NCBI RefSeq assembly: GCF_002237645.1
Contig: NZ_MJUZ01000049.1
Span: 62,001-126,000, forward strand
Source: Desulfovibrio sp. MES5
Lineage (GTDB): Bacteria > Desulfobacterota > Desulfovibrionia > Desulfovibrionales > Desulfovibrionaceae
Direction of reading: 5' to 3'
DNA length: 64,000 nt
This document shows positions 35,492-44,585 of the stretch, one piece after another (the first letter of the stretch is position 1; each line of letters starts with the position of its first letter). Position numbers and translations under genes: made by a program. A model generated the notes under the pieces. It worked only from the letters and a program-made list of their open reading frames with translations, searched no databases and had not been told where the DNA came from.

Positions 35492-35594
35492 GGGCCTCCC
35501 GATCTTTAGTAAGACGCCTTCAGAAAAGAACGTCTGCCGTAGTTGGCGCGGGCAGCCGTCGGGCTTGAATCGCCACTGTCTGCCCGCCTCTTCC

Positions 35595-35737
35595 AGAGCA
35601 TTTTGGCTTGAAAAAAGTGTAAATGCTCTAACGCTGCACGAAAGTGCCGCGCGCCACAACGTGGCGTGGGTTCAGCCGAAAAATGCGATTTTCAGCTGAA
35701 TGAAAACTTTGAAACGTGAAGCATTTCAAAGTTAATC
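35595..35737 (+). repeat. Family B intergenic repeat, copy 3, with AGAGCA hairpin
   Basis: AGAGCATTT...AAATGCTCT (35595-35630) followed by CGCTGCACGAAAGTGCCGCG, CCACAACGTGGCGTGGG and ATTTTCAGCTGAATGA, ending AAGCATTTCAAAG. Strong likeness to 4939-5079. Together with the two following entries it fills the 740-bp gap 35492-36230; no gene is evident there. Confidence 0.75.
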
Positions 35738-35879
35738 TGCTTTATGACCGGCCGCCGCATACCACGTAAAGCGACCTGTACAAAACATACCCAGTTCCGT
35801 GCGCCTTGTCCACAGCCATGCGCGTAAACGACGACATAAGACCACGACATTCTGGAGTAATGGCACGTTGAAATGCCTT

Positions 35880-35940
35880 GTGGGAGAAGGATTCTTTAGC
35901 AAAAGGGTCGCCCCCCCCCCACACCCTCACCCCCGAAAAT
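35880..35940 (+). repeat. Family A hairpin repeat, degenerate copy
   Basis: GTGGGAGAAGGATTC, TTTAGCAAAA, GGGTCGCCCCCCCCCC, ACACCCTCACCCCCGAAAAT. The one full-length copy not directly 3' of a gene in its own orientation, and the most degraded. Confidence 0.65.
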
Positions 35941-36069
35941 TCTTATCGTATTTTAGCATAGTACAATGTGTTCTCTGATCTGAGCCGGAGGCCAGAGACG
36001 GCGTCTTGCGCGCATCACACGCCTCGGAAGTTATCTGCCTTATAATGGCGCTGGAAGGATCACGGGCAT

Positions 36070-36105
36070 AGAGCACGTCAACTTTGAAAAAAGTTGACGT
36101 GCTCT
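36070..36105. repeat. Perfect 36-bp palindrome with GAAA loop
   Basis: Sixteen-bp perfect arms (AGAGCACGTCAACTTT and complement) closed by GAAA, a GNRA-type tetraloop in RNA. Immediately followed by a family B fragment CACGCTGCACGAAAGTGCAG. Confidence 0.8.
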
Positions 36106-36230
36106 CACGCTGCACGAAAGTGCAGCGCCATAACGCGCCGCCCCCGGCATTGCTGCCGGGGGCGGAATTGGGGCGTTTTACAGAACCTGTGAAGCTGAAG
36201 GGCAGGCAGAGGGCGCTTGGCCCTCAGTTA

Positions 36231-37688
36231 TCATATTTCAGAAGGATCGATGCCGCAGGCGCGGGCAACACCCGCCCCATAAGCCGGGTCGGCCTTGGCG
36301 CAGTTACGGATGTGCCGCAGTTTGATCATCATGGGCGCGTCGCCCAGCTGGCGGGCAGTGTTGCCAAAAAGGGCTTCCTGCTGCTCGGGCGTCATAAGGC
36401 GGAAGAGCTTGCCGGGCTGTTCGTAATAATCCGCGTCGTCGCAGGGATACGACCAGTGATCGGCATCGCCGTTGATCTTGAGCGGCGGTTCGGCCGCGCC
36501 CGGCTGTTCCTGCCACGCGCCGTAGCTGTTGGGTTCATAATTGGTATGGCCTCCATAGTTGCCGTCCACCCGCATCTGACCGTCGCGGTGGTAGCTGTGG
36601 AAGGGGCAGCGGGCCTTGTTGACCGGGATGAGATGATGGTTCACGCCCAGACGGTAGCGCTGCGCATCCCCGTAGGAGAAGAGCCGTCCCTGGAGCATCT
36701 TGTCCGGCGAAAAGCCTATGCCGGGCACGATGTTGGCGGGGTTGAAGGCTGCCTGCTCCACTTCGGCGAAGTAATTCTCGGGGTTACGGTTCAGTTCCAT
36801 CACGCCCACTTCATACATGGGCACGTCCTTGTGGTACCAGACCTTGGTGAGGTCAAAGGGATGGTAGGGCAGCTTTTCGGCGTCAAGCTCGGGCATGACC
36901 TGCACAAAGAGCGTCCAGCGCGGGAAATCGCCCTTTTGGATATGTTCGAACAGGTCACGCTGATGGCTGTCGCGGTCGCGCCCGATAAGTTCCTGGGCTT
37001 CGGCGTCAGTGAGGTTTTTAATGCCCTGCTGGGTTTTGAAGTGGAACTTGATCCAGTAGCGCTCGTTCTTGGCATTGATAAAGCTCATGGTGTGGCTGCT
37101 GAAGCCGTGCATGTGCCGGTAAGAAGCGGGGATGCCGCGATCGCTCATAACCACGGTGACCTGATGCAGGGCCTCGGGCAGGAGAGACCAGAAATCCCAG
37201 TTGTCTTGGGCGCTGTGCATGTTGGTGTGCGGATTGCGTTTCACCACATGGTTGAGGTCGGGAAATTTGAGGGGGTCACGCAGGAAGAAGACAGGAGTAT
37301 TGTTGCCTACAAGGTCAAAGTTGCCTTCATCAGTATAGAATTTGACGGCAAAACCGCGAATATCGCGTTCGGCGTCGGCCGCGCCGCGTTCGCCAGCCAC
37401 AGTGGAGAAGCGAACAAAGAGATCAGTTTTTTTGCCTACCTGAGAAAAGAGCGAAGCTTTGGTAAAACGCGTTATGTCGTGAGTGACTGTAAACGTGCCG
37501 TAGGCTCCCGATCCTTTGGCGTGCATGCGCCTTTCCGGGATGACTTCGCGGTCGAAATGGGCCAGCTTTTCAAGAAACCATACGTCCTGCAAAAGCATGG
37601 GACCGCGCGGCCCGGCGGTGAGAACCCTGTTGTTGTCGGCCACCGGAGCACCGGCATTGTTGGTGAGTTTGTTTTGATCGTTCGGCAT
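36231..37688 (-). CDS. katA: Monofunctional haem catalase KatA (small-subunit clade)
   Basis: 485 aa. Catalytic His55 in [14 protein letters not shown], the distal Asn in [15 protein letters not shown] (~129-130), and the haem-ligand Tyr339 in [14 protein letters not shown]. It decomposes H2O2 in the cytoplasm, protecting an anaerobe during oxygen exposure. Start 37688 follows AAGGAG; an ATG 60 bp upstream is unlikely. A perfect inverted repeat 86-110 bp before the start is a probable peroxide-regulator operator. Monocistronic by context. Confidence 0.97.
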   Translation of the reverse strand: MPNDQNKLTNNAGAPVADNNRVLTAGPRGPMLLQDVWFLEKLAHFDREVIPERRMHAKGSGAYGTFTVTHDITRFTKASLFSQVGKKTDLFVRFSTVAGERGAADAERDIRGFAVKFYTDEGNFDLVGNNTPVFFLRDPLKFPDLNHVVKRNPHTNMHSAQDNWDFWSLLPEALHQVTVVMSDRGIPASYRHMHGFSSHTMSFINAKNERYWIKFHFKTQQGIKNLTDAEAQELIGRDRDSHQRDLFEHIQKGDFPRWTLFVQVMPELDAEKLPYHPFDLTKVWYHKDVPMYEVGVMELNRNPENYFAEVEQAAFNPANIVPGIGFSPDKMLQGRLFSYGDAQRYRLGVNHHLIPVNKARCPFHSYHRDGQMRVDGNYGGHTNYEPNSYGAWQEQPGAAEPPLKINGDADHWSYPCDDADYYEQPGKLFRLMTPEQQEALFGNTARQLGDAPMMIKLRHIRNCAKADPAYGAGVARACGIDPSEI

Positions 37689-37773
37689 TGTGGTCTTCTC
37701 CTTGGTTTGTCTGTGCGGGCCAAGGGGCGCTACTGCCTGCCCTGACACGACGATGACATGGAAAGAGCCTATT

Positions 37774-37798
37774 GTAAATAGTAATTGTTACTATTTAC
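37774..37798 (-). promoter_or_regulatory. PerR/Fur-like palindromic operator upstream of katA
   Basis: Perfect 11-bp arms GTAAATAGTAA and TTACTATTTAC around TTG; AT-rich like Fur-family boxes. On the minus strand a TACAAT -10-like hexamer begins at its edge, so a bound repressor would cover the promoter. Confidence 0.7.
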
Positions 37799-37845
37799 CA
37801 ACAATCCTTTAAACCCCCTCAAACTCTTTGAACTTACTGGATAAC

Positions 37846-38577
37846 TTACTGCTTCACCGGAGTCTTGCTGCGTAAAATGGGCTTGCCTAGATTCAAGCTT
37901 TCACAGGCATGCGTCACTTCGGCCGCTCTGGCTTCGTTCCCTCTCAAAAGTACCAGAATAACCAGCAGTTTGCCCGACCGCTGCAAGCGCGTTCTCAGGC
38001 CGCGCCCCTCAAGGCGCTGCCGGAGATTGTCAACGCTCTCTTCATCCTTAAAGGCTCCAACCTGAAACACATAATCAAACATATTGCCCACGGGCTGCAG
38101 GCTGTTCAGCACCACGGGGTGGTTTTCCGGGACAGGCTGCGCAGCTTGCCCCGCGTTTGCGCCTGATGCGGGCGCGTTTGCGGGCGCACCAGCCTGCGCC
38201 GCCGGAGCCTGCCCGGCAGCCGGAGCGACTGCGGCGGGAGTGCGCGCCTGAGGCCCGTCAGTCATGCCTGGCGGCAGGCTTTCGCCACGCAGCACGCGGG
38301 CAAAACGCAGTTCTTCGGCTGCAAGAATTTTCTGCTTGGGAGCGGCTTCTTCCGCCGGTTCCACAACGACACCCTTTTTCAGCGCGCCGCCGGCTACGCC
38401 GACCTGCGCAGGGTGCCCCCGCCAATAGGCTCTGCCGCTCATGACGCCGCCCACATAGGCAAGCGCAATGGCCGCCACAATGAGAAAACAGGCCGCCAGC
38501 AGTGAAGAAGGCCGCAGACACAGGCTTTTTGGCGAATCTTGCTGGTCTGACGGAGAATTACGTGACGCTGGAGGCAT
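37846..38577 (-). CDS. SPOR-domain membrane protein
   Basis: 243 aa. Short cytoplasmic N-terminus, one helix LLAACFLIVAAIALAYVGGVM (~28-48), a Pro/Ala/Gln-rich linker (~110-160) and a C-terminal SPOR domain (FDYVFQVGAFKDEESVDNLRQRLEGRG). SPOR domains bind denuded peptidoglycan at the division septum, as in FtsN and DedD. Likely envelope/division role. TAAGGAAAGATT precedes the ATG. Transcribed convergently-to-none, divergent from the gene at 38761. Confidence 0.85.
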   Translation of the reverse strand: MPPASRNSPSDQQDSPKSLCLRPSSLLAACFLIVAAIALAYVGGVMSGRAYWRGHPAQVGVAGGALKKGVVVEPAEEAAPKQKILAAEELRFARVLRGESLPPGMTDGPQARTPAAVAPAAGQAPAAQAGAPANAPASGANAGQAAQPVPENHPVVLNSLQPVGNMFDYVFQVGAFKDEESVDNLRQRLEGRGLRTRLQRSGKLLVILVLLRGNEARAAEVTHACESLNLGKPILRSKTPVKQ

Positions 38578-38760
38578 AATCTTTCCTTAAGGCTAATGAA
38601 TTCTATATACTTTTTATACGAATCTTCAAACCTTTCGTAACATAACAGGCGCGGCTTCAAGCGTAAAGAGCGGCGGCGACGCGCTCGCGTCGCGACTTGC
38701 GGGCACGCCCTGCGCTCTGGTATATATTTTGTGTCTTACAAAGACATTGGGAGTAAGCTC

Positions 38761-39744
38761 ATGACCATCAGCAATCGTTCACGGTACATTCTGCCTCTGA
38801 TTCTCGCCTGTTTCATGCTCGTTTTGTGGGCCGCCGCCTCGATGGCGGCAACGCCGCAAAACCTGTCCATCGTCAACCAAACGGGCGAAGATCTGCTCAA
38901 TATTCACCTGCAGAGGGGAAAGGTCACGCAATTCATGCGTCTGGACATGACGCCCGGCAGCAGCGAAGAAATTGAAAACCCCGGCGGCATGGTCGAGTTG
39001 CGCCTTGATACGGGGCTGGCCCTGTGGACATTCAGCCGCGTTTCTCTGGGGCAGGCAATAAGTCTGACCTTCGGCCCGCAGCCCGACACCCTGACCGTGG
39101 CCACAGGCAAGGGCGAGAGCCTCCAGTTTCGCGCCCGCATGCGCAGCCTGCTGCCGGATGAAAACAGCGGGCCGGTCTGCGCTCTGGACCAGTTTCGCCC
39201 CGGCATGCGCATGAAGGACGTGTGCGCCCTGCTGGACCAAAGCCCCCCGCATGACGACAATGATGCCGTGCTCACCAGTCTTGGTTTCGCGGGCATGGTG
39301 TGGGCGGCGCGCCTGCTGCCGGGCCAGGCCGAAAACGGCAAAACCGGCATTGCCCGTACAAGCGGGCCTGACCGTCTTGAGCATATGGAACTGCGCCGCA
39401 AACTGGACGCCGCAACGCTGAACAAGCTGCTTACAACCCTGTACGCGCAGGGCTACGCCCCGTGGCAGGCCGAACTGCCCGGCCTGGATATGAATTTTGT
39501 TGAAATGCCCAAGACAGATACGGCCAAGCACAAGGAAATACTGCAGCAGGTGCTGGGCTACTTTATGTCTTCCGGCCAGGGCGAAGCCACAGTCATGCTG
39601 GCCCCCGCGTCCATGCTGCCCAAGCTGGCTGACGCCGACAAGCCGCAAAGCGATGTACAGCTGTTTACGCTGACCCTGCGCCACAGCTCAAAAAATCTTG
39701 TGGTGGATGTGGCCGCGTATCAGGCCAGCGAAGGTGGCCGCTGA
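38761..39744 (+). CDS. Exported protein of unknown function
   Basis: 327 aa. Signal peptide ends VLWAAASMAA; the mature part starts TPQNLSIVNQTGEDLLNIHL, a beta-rich domain, and later EHMELRRKLDAATLNKLLTTLYAQGYAPW. No family recognised. The start at 38761 follows GGGAGTAAGC; ATG 38731 would put 10 unlike residues before the signal. Ends at a strong terminator. Periplasmic location is likely; a role is not inferable. Confidence 0.8.
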   Translation: MTISNRSRYILPLILACFMLVLWAAASMAATPQNLSIVNQTGEDLLNIHLQRGKVTQFMRLDMTPGSSEEIENPGGMVELRLDTGLALWTFSRVSLGQAISLTFGPQPDTLTVATGKGESLQFRARMRSLLPDENSGPVCALDQFRPGMRMKDVCALLDQSPPHDDNDAVLTSLGFAGMVWAARLLPGQAENGKTGIARTSGPDRLEHMELRRKLDAATLNKLLTTLYAQGYAPWQAELPGLDMNFVEMPKTDTAKHKEILQQVLGYFMSSGQGEATVMLAPASMLPKLADADKPQSDVQLFTLTLRHSSKNLVVDVAAYQASEGGR

Positions 39745-39787
39745 TCCGGCTCTTTGACGGCAAGGCGTTCATGAAGATGTTTACCAA

Positions 39788-39823
39788 AAACCCGGCCCGG
39801 ATAAAATCCGGGCCGGGTTTTTT
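39788..39823 (+). terminator. Terminator of the exported-protein gene
   Basis: Fifteen-bp arms AAACCCGGCCCGGAT and complement, loop AAA, then TTTTTT. Confidence 0.93.
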
Positions 39824-39990
39824 ATCTGAAGCTGACTACCTGCAAGAAAGTGCATTCTGCGCGTTTGCGGCGCGCCCGCTCCGGCGCTTGACCGAACCCA
39901 TAATCGCACGGACAGCCGCACTTGCGCATTAGATGCAATGTTTCCGCTTCACGTCAGAAAACTCGTTGTCCATACGAAAAGGCAATAAGA

Positions 39991-40055
39991 GTTTTAGGGG
40001 GTGGGGGCGTGGGGGAGGAGACTCTTTTGCAAAAGGGTCCCTCCCCCACAAAATA
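39991..40055 (-). repeat. Family A hairpin repeat, minus orientation, 3' of hypB
   Basis: Read on the minus strand: TTTTGTGGGGGAGGGACCC, TTTTGCAAAA, GAGTCTCCTCCCCCAC, GCCCCCACCCCCTAAAAC. It lies about 40-100 bp 3' of the minus-strand hypB and shares its orientation. The other bases of 39824-40096 hold nothing recognisable. Confidence 0.85.
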
Positions 40056-40096
40056 TCTCTCCCCTACAAAACATTTCAAAGTGAGCCCGGACTACC

Positions 40097-40765
40097 CTAA
40101 ACAGGCCGCCCTTCCTTTTTGGCCGCGCGTTTGTCGCGCAGCCAGCTGTACCACTCCTGAAGTCCCTGTCCCTGGCGGCAGGAAACCTCAAAAATATCCA
40201 GGTCTTTGTTCAGCTTGGTGGCAAAGTTGCGGGCCCGTGTCATGTCAAAGTCCACATAGGGCAAAAGATCAACCTTGTTGAGCACAAGGGCGCGCGCCAG
40301 ATTGAAAAGAAGGGGATATTTTTCGGGCTTGTCGTCGCCTTCGGCCACGCTCAGCAGGGCAACCTTGGCGTCTTCGCCGCAGTCGAACTCCACCGGGCAC
40401 ACGAGGTTGCCCACATTTTCGATAAAAAGGATGTCCACGCCTGTCAGATCAAGGCTGTCCAGAGCGGTCAGAATCATGTTGCTGTCGAGGTGGCAGCCGC
40501 CATCCGTATTGATCTGCACAGCCTGAGCGCCTGTGGCGGCCACACGGCGGGCGTCGTTATCCGTTTGCAGGTCGCCTTCAACCACGGCCATGCGAAACTC
40601 TCCCGCCAGATCGGTCAGCGTGCGTTCGAGCAGCGTGGTCTTGCCTGCCCCCGGCGAACTGATGAGATTCAACGTCAGAATCCCATTGTCAGACAAACGC
40701 TTGCGCACATGGGCCGCCATTTTTTCATTGGCTTCCAGCACATTGCGAACCACGGGAATTTGCAT
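40097..40765 (-). CDS. hypB: Hydrogenase/urease nickel-incorporation GTPase HypB
   Basis: 222 aa. SIMIBI-class GTPase: Walker A SSPGAGKTTLLERT, the metal-linked Cys-His region GGCHLDSNMI, ENVGNLVCPVEFDCGED, and NKVDLLPY. No N-terminal CxxCGC or His-rich extension. HypB delivers nickel to NiFe-hydrogenase with HypA. Its family neighbour hypA lies 855 bp upstream, beyond an insertion of repeat sequence. Fits the nickel transporter at 10527. Confidence 0.95.
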   Translation of the reverse strand: MQIPVVRNVLEANEKMAAHVRKRLSDNGILTLNLISSPGAGKTTLLERTLTDLAGEFRMAVVEGDLQTDNDARRVAATGAQAVQINTDGGCHLDSNMILTALDSLDLTGVDILFIENVGNLVCPVEFDCGEDAKVALLSVAEGDDKPEKYPLLFNLARALVLNKVDLLPYVDFDMTRARNFATKLNKDLDIFEVSCRQGQGLQEWYSWLRDKRAAKKEGRPV

Positions 40766-41097
40766 GCCTGTCTCCTAACAGACTCCGTGTGGAGTCCTTG
40801 GTCTGAAGTATGGGGCGATATGGGAACACTGGGGCGGATCAACATTGAGAATATGCCGTTTCAACGCCTGCGGCACGCCCTTTACGGCGTTGGGCAGCGC
40901 GAGCAAACCGCATGCGCCTTTTTGGCGAGCGCCTCGCTTACACTGCCGCCTGAGCAATTTCAACGAAAACTGGCTCTATCTATAAAAAAGTCAAAAAAAA
41001 GCCCGGCAGCAAAGCAACGCCCGCAGCCGGAACAAAAAACCGCGTTATGGCCTGCCGCCATTTCTGGCCGCGATCTGGCTGGCGTTGTTAAATGACA

Positions 41098-41620
41098 TCG
41101 GACGAACCTGATTTAGACCGGATCACCATAGAAATACTTCACATTTCAATGTGCCATTCTGCCCAAAAGTGTGATTTGTGAGCCGTTAGCGGGTCTTTGC
41201 CGCTTACGGACAGCGAGAGTCATCAGTAGGCTGTCCGTTTAAGTAACCAAGTGCTGTCTTTATCCGTAGCTTCCTTCGTCACAACGGCTAAAGCAGCGAG
41301 AGTCATCAGTAGGCTGTCCGTTTAAGTAACCAAGTGCTGTCGTTGCGGCAGCCGTTGCCCGCAGGGCTTGCCTGAACCGTTGACGGAACCTCTTACGGGG
41401 CAGGACAGCATCGCTACGGATGGCGACAGCGATTATATGGGACAAGCCGTGTCGTTACGCATGCTGTCTTCAAGCGTAGTTTCCTGCGTCACAGCGCTTG
41501 AAGCATCCGTAGCTTCCTTCGTCGCAACGGCCAAAGCTCGACAGAGCCCACGCCACGTCGTGGCGCGCTGCACTCTCGTGCGGCGTTGGAACATGTACCT
41601 TTTTTCAAAGGTACAATGCT
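41098..41620 (+). repeat. Family C composite repeat, copy 2, with internal tandem duplication
   Basis: Resembles 1290-1555 (shared CATGCTGTCTTCAAGCGTAG, CTTGAAGCATCCGTAGCTTC, GTCGCAACGGCCAAAGCTCG). A 48-bp unit starting CAGCGAGAGTCATCAGTAGG occurs exactly twice, at 41211-41258 and 41294-41341. The end (CACGCCACGTCGTGGCGCGC, TGCACTCTCGTGCGGCG) is a reverse-complement of the family B core. It separates hypA from hypB; 40766-41097 shows no gene. Confidence 0.75.
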
Positions 41621-41974
41621 CTAGCTTGCCTCAAGGCGGTTCAGGTACAGTTCCCTGCCCTGCTTGACCACATGGCCGAACTGCTCGCCGCACCCCGGAC
41701 AGGGCTGCACAAGGGCGTCTTGCCCCTCACCGCCAAAATCCGCGCCGCAGAAGGGGCAGTGCAGTTGCAGGGGAAGTTCTTCAAGTTCAAGGCGTGCCCC
41801 TTCATGAGGCGTGCCCTGAATCATAGTCTCAAAACAGAACTGAAGAGACTCGGGCACAATACCAGCAAGGGCACCGTACCTGACGTTCACGGCCTCAATA
41901 CGTGTGCAGCCCAACCGGGAGATTTCCTCTTCCGACATCTTCAGCAGACTTTGTGCAATTGCCATTTCGTGCAT
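41621..41974 (-). CDS. hypA: Hydrogenase nickel-insertion protein HypA
   Basis: 117 aa. Starts MHEMAIAQSLL, with His2 the known nickel ligand, and has a zinc site HCPFCGADF...QPCPGCGEQF. Matches HypA/HybF length. Partner of HypB in nickel delivery. The ATG at 41974 gives the canonical MHEMAI start; no clear ribosome site. Divergent from the TPR gene at 42044. Confidence 0.95.
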   Translation of the reverse strand: MHEMAIAQSLLKMSEEEISRLGCTRIEAVNVRYGALAGIVPESLQFCFETMIQGTPHEGARLELEELPLQLHCPFCGADFGGEGQDALVQPCPGCGEQFGHVVKQGRELYLNRLEAS

Positions 41975-42043
41975 AACGACACAATAACGCAAACCCCCGG
42001 CAAGGTAAAGGCTGTAAGGCATTCTTGCCATTCGGCGTAAATA

Positions 42044-43330
42044 ATGTACATTTCTGCCATGCGTCGCTCAAAATTTTCAGGCGTGTACTCTTTTTCCACC
42101 GACTGGACGGGAAATAACCGCAAGAACCACTACTTCGTCTGGGAACTGTCTGACGGAGCTTTTGCGGTACAGGAACTCAACAAGGCGTTCCAACCGTTGG
42201 CCGAGCCAGAAAGGATCAGCGCCAGTTCATTTGCAAAAAACTTCAGGGCAGAACCAGAAATTCTGGCAATGCCCGTCATGACTCCTGACCTTTCACATCT
42301 TGAAGCCAAAGGAAAATCCGCTGACGGATCCGGCACCGCACAGCAGGCCGGGCAAGCGGACACGGCAGCCTCTGAGCCGTCTGGCGAGACCAGCCCCCGC
42401 CCCAAAACTCCGGCCACGCCTGGCGCACCCCCCGACGCCGCCACGTCTGGAAGTGCTGCTGGCGGCACACCCGCCAGAACTTCTGGCGGCGAAACTGGCA
42501 ACGCATCGGCTGCCCTGAAAAGCCGCGCGCAAAGCGGAACCCAACCCACCCCGCAGGCTGGGCCGCAATCCCTTGATTCGCTACTTTTTGCCAACGAGTC
42601 TGACAGCCTTGTCGCCAGCGTGAGTCAAAGCGCCGCAACGCCCGGCGCGCTACGACCAAAGCAAGCGCGCAAGCTTGCTCCCGAGTCGCTGCGTCCCGTG
42701 GCCACCGATGAGCCAGAGGGCCTGAAGCGAGCTGCTGCTACGCAGAAAAACGAGGTCGCCGCTCCGGCGCGAACTCCCCAGTTGCGCCTGCAGCCGGTAG
42801 AAAAAGATATTTTGACGGCTGCAACGGACACGCCCGCGCGTCGGGTCCAGCCGGACGTAAGCCCGACGGCCATGAGCCGCCCGATGGATCTGGAGGCCAT
42901 GCGCAAGGCCAAGATGACGGAAGCGCGCCTGCGCGAAACCTTTCGTCAGACCTTGCTGCGCCTCAGGCGTCCGCGCGAACGCAAGGGCGCGCTGGCCGCG
43001 CTGGAACAGCTTGCACAATCAACCGAAAACATCTGCACCGCGCACAAGCACATGTTCAGAGATTTTGGCGTCAGTCTGCGTCAGAATTCGCAACTCGCGC
43101 TGGCTCTTTTGTTCAGCCGCAGAGTGGTGGAACTGGCCCCGGATGATGACCATGCCCACTTCAATCTGGCCCGCATTCTCTGTTCGCTGGGCCACTTTGA
43201 TGAAGCCGCGGCCCATGTACGTACAGCCATGAATATGGGTGGCGAAGAGCCGTTGTACTTTCGGATGCTGGTGCATATTCGCAAAGAAATGCTGCAAAAA
43301 CGGGGACAATCCGCCTCCCGTGACCGCTGA
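42044..43330 (+). CDS. Protein with disordered centre and C-terminal TPR-like repeats
   Basis: 428 aa. N-terminal ~75 residues (RRSKFSGVYSFSTDWTGNNR...YFVWELSDG) look like a small folded domain, residues ~80-300 are Ala/Pro/Ser/Thr/Gln-rich and probably disordered, and ~340-415 contain TPR-like helices (NSQLALALLFSRRVVELAPD, AHFNLARILCSLGHFDEAAA). No signal peptide. Function unknown; scaffold-like. Start is 42044 or 42059 (MRRSKFSG), neither with a good ribosome site. Probably cotranscribed with the AMIN gene 41 bp downstream. Confidence 0.75.
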   Translation: MYISAMRRSKFSGVYSFSTDWTGNNRKNHYFVWELSDGAFAVQELNKAFQPLAEPERISASSFAKNFRAEPEILAMPVMTPDLSHLEAKGKSADGSGTAQQAGQADTAASEPSGETSPRPKTPATPGAPPDAATSGSAAGGTPARTSGGETGNASAALKSRAQSGTQPTPQAGPQSLDSLLFANESDSLVASVSQSAATPGALRPKQARKLAPESLRPVATDEPEGLKRAAATQKNEVAAPARTPQLRLQPVEKDILTAATDTPARRVQPDVSPTAMSRPMDLEAMRKAKMTEARLRETFRQTLLRLRRPRERKGALAALEQLAQSTENICTAHKHMFRDFGVSLRQNSQLALALLFSRRVVELAPDDDHAHFNLARILCSLGHFDEAAAHVRTAMNMGGEEPLYFRMLVHIRKEMLQKRGQSASRDR

Positions 43331-43371
43331 ACATATCCAGGACAAACTCGTTTCGGCAGGAGCCTTTTGGC

Positions 43372-44232
43372 ATGAATAAAGTGATTTTAAGTCTTCTTCT
43401 GGCAGTCTGCGTGTTGGGCATGGCCCTCATTATGCTCAATGAAAAGATGCGCAAGCCGGAGCAGGCCCCCGTTGCTCAGGCGAGCGTCAATCAGCAGGCC
43501 GCCGACCCCGGCGTGGACAGTCAGACAGGGCCGGAGGCGGCTTTGCCGTCGCTTGGCGATGCCGTGCAGGCTCCCAAAAGCAGTGGAGGCGCACAGCCAT
43601 ACCTTCCGCCCCTGCCTGTGGAGTCCGGGCATACCCCGGCTCCGGCCGACACCGCGCCCCACCTGGGCGACAAAGCCCCATACACGGCTGAAGCCGTGCC
43701 CGTGCACCCGCCGCTGCCTGAACCGGCGAAACACAAACCCGATTTTTCCGGCACGCCTGAAAAATCATCCGACGCCGCCAAGCCCGAAACGGCCAGCACC
43801 GCCGCTCCTGCCGCGTCCGGCGCATCCGCCGCTCCGGAAAAAGCCAGAACGCCGGAAAAAGCCGCCCCTGCGGAAAAACCTGCTTCCGGCAATACGGAAA
43901 AAGCCGCAAAAGCCGCGCCGCAAAAGCTGGAAATCACGCGATTTGTGGTTTTTGCCCGCGACAAGGGAGCAACCGTTCGCCTCGTGGGCACGGCTCCCCT
44001 CAATTACAAGAACATGACCCTCAACAGTCCTGAAAGACTTGTGGTTGATCTGGACGGCAAATGGCAGGTCAAAGCGCCGGGCGTGCCCAAAAACCCCGTG
44101 GTTACCAATGTGCGGCTGGGTAAGATGGACGGCAAAACCAGAGTTGTCATTGACCTCTCCGGCAAGCCCGCCAGCGTCCGCTATGTCCTGTCCAAGGACA
44201 AGCTCTCTCTGGATATCCGGGTGGACCAGTAG
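43372..44232 (+). CDS. AMIN-domain envelope protein
   Basis: 286 aa. N-terminal helix MNKVILSLLLAVCVLGMALI (uncleaved anchor or signal), a long Pro/Ala/Lys-rich linker (~25-180), and a C-terminal AMIN domain: LEITRFVVFARDKGATVRLV, LNSPERLVVDLDGKWQV, VRLGKMDGKTRVVIDLSG. AMIN domains target envelope proteins to peptidoglycan or secretin complexes. GGCAGGAG precedes the start. No secretin or amidase gene is adjacent, so its partner is unknown. Confidence 0.83.
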   Translation: MNKVILSLLLAVCVLGMALIMLNEKMRKPEQAPVAQASVNQQAADPGVDSQTGPEAALPSLGDAVQAPKSSGGAQPYLPPLPVESGHTPAPADTAPHLGDKAPYTAEAVPVHPPLPEPAKHKPDFSGTPEKSSDAAKPETASTAAPAASGASAAPEKARTPEKAAPAEKPASGNTEKAAKAAPQKLEITRFVVFARDKGATVRLVGTAPLNYKNMTLNSPERLVVDLDGKWQVKAPGVPKNPVVTNVRLGKMDGKTRVVIDLSGKPASVRYVLSKDKLSLDIRVDQ

Positions 44233-44277
44233 TCTGCATGGCCGTGATGCCGCCGGGCATTGAGAATTTTCTGCTGG

Positions 44278-44311
44278 CAAGGCCCCGACGCGCGTCGGGG
44301 CCTTGCTGTTT
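44278..44311 (+). terminator. Terminator after the AMIN gene
   Basis: Twelve-bp arms CAAGGCCCCGAC/GTCGGGGCCTTG, loop GCGC, then CTGTTT. Confidence 0.85.
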
Positions 44312-44452
44312 CAACGGCCTTTCCGCGCGGAACGCTTTTGCCCTTGCCGGGCGTTTTGCCGATGCGCGCAGCCGCGAGGAATTTCAAGCACAGCCGTCAG
44401 GCGACCGGGGAGCCATCTGGATGGCGACAGCACCGGTAGCGCAATGGTACGT

Positions 44453-44585
44453 TGAAATGCTTTGTGGAGGGGGCGTGCCGGTTATCCCCTGCCCCAGCCG
44501 TATAGCTCCTTTTGAAATGCTTTGTGGGGGAGGGATCCTTTTGCAAAAGGGTCCCTCCCCCACGCCCCCACCCCCTAAAACCTTT
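44453..44585 (+). repeat. Family A hairpin repeat, tandem partial and full copies
   Basis: A shortened copy (TTGAAATGCTTTGTGGAGGG, ending near 44495) is followed by a full copy at 44511-44585 (TTTGAAATGCTTTGTGGGGG, AGGGATCC, TTTTGCAAAA, GGGTCCCTCCCCCAC, GCCCCCACCCCCTAAAAC). The trailer TTCTGATCTGAAGCGGG ... TTATCTGCTCT continues to ~44684. The rest of 44233-44976 shows no gene. Confidence 0.85.
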
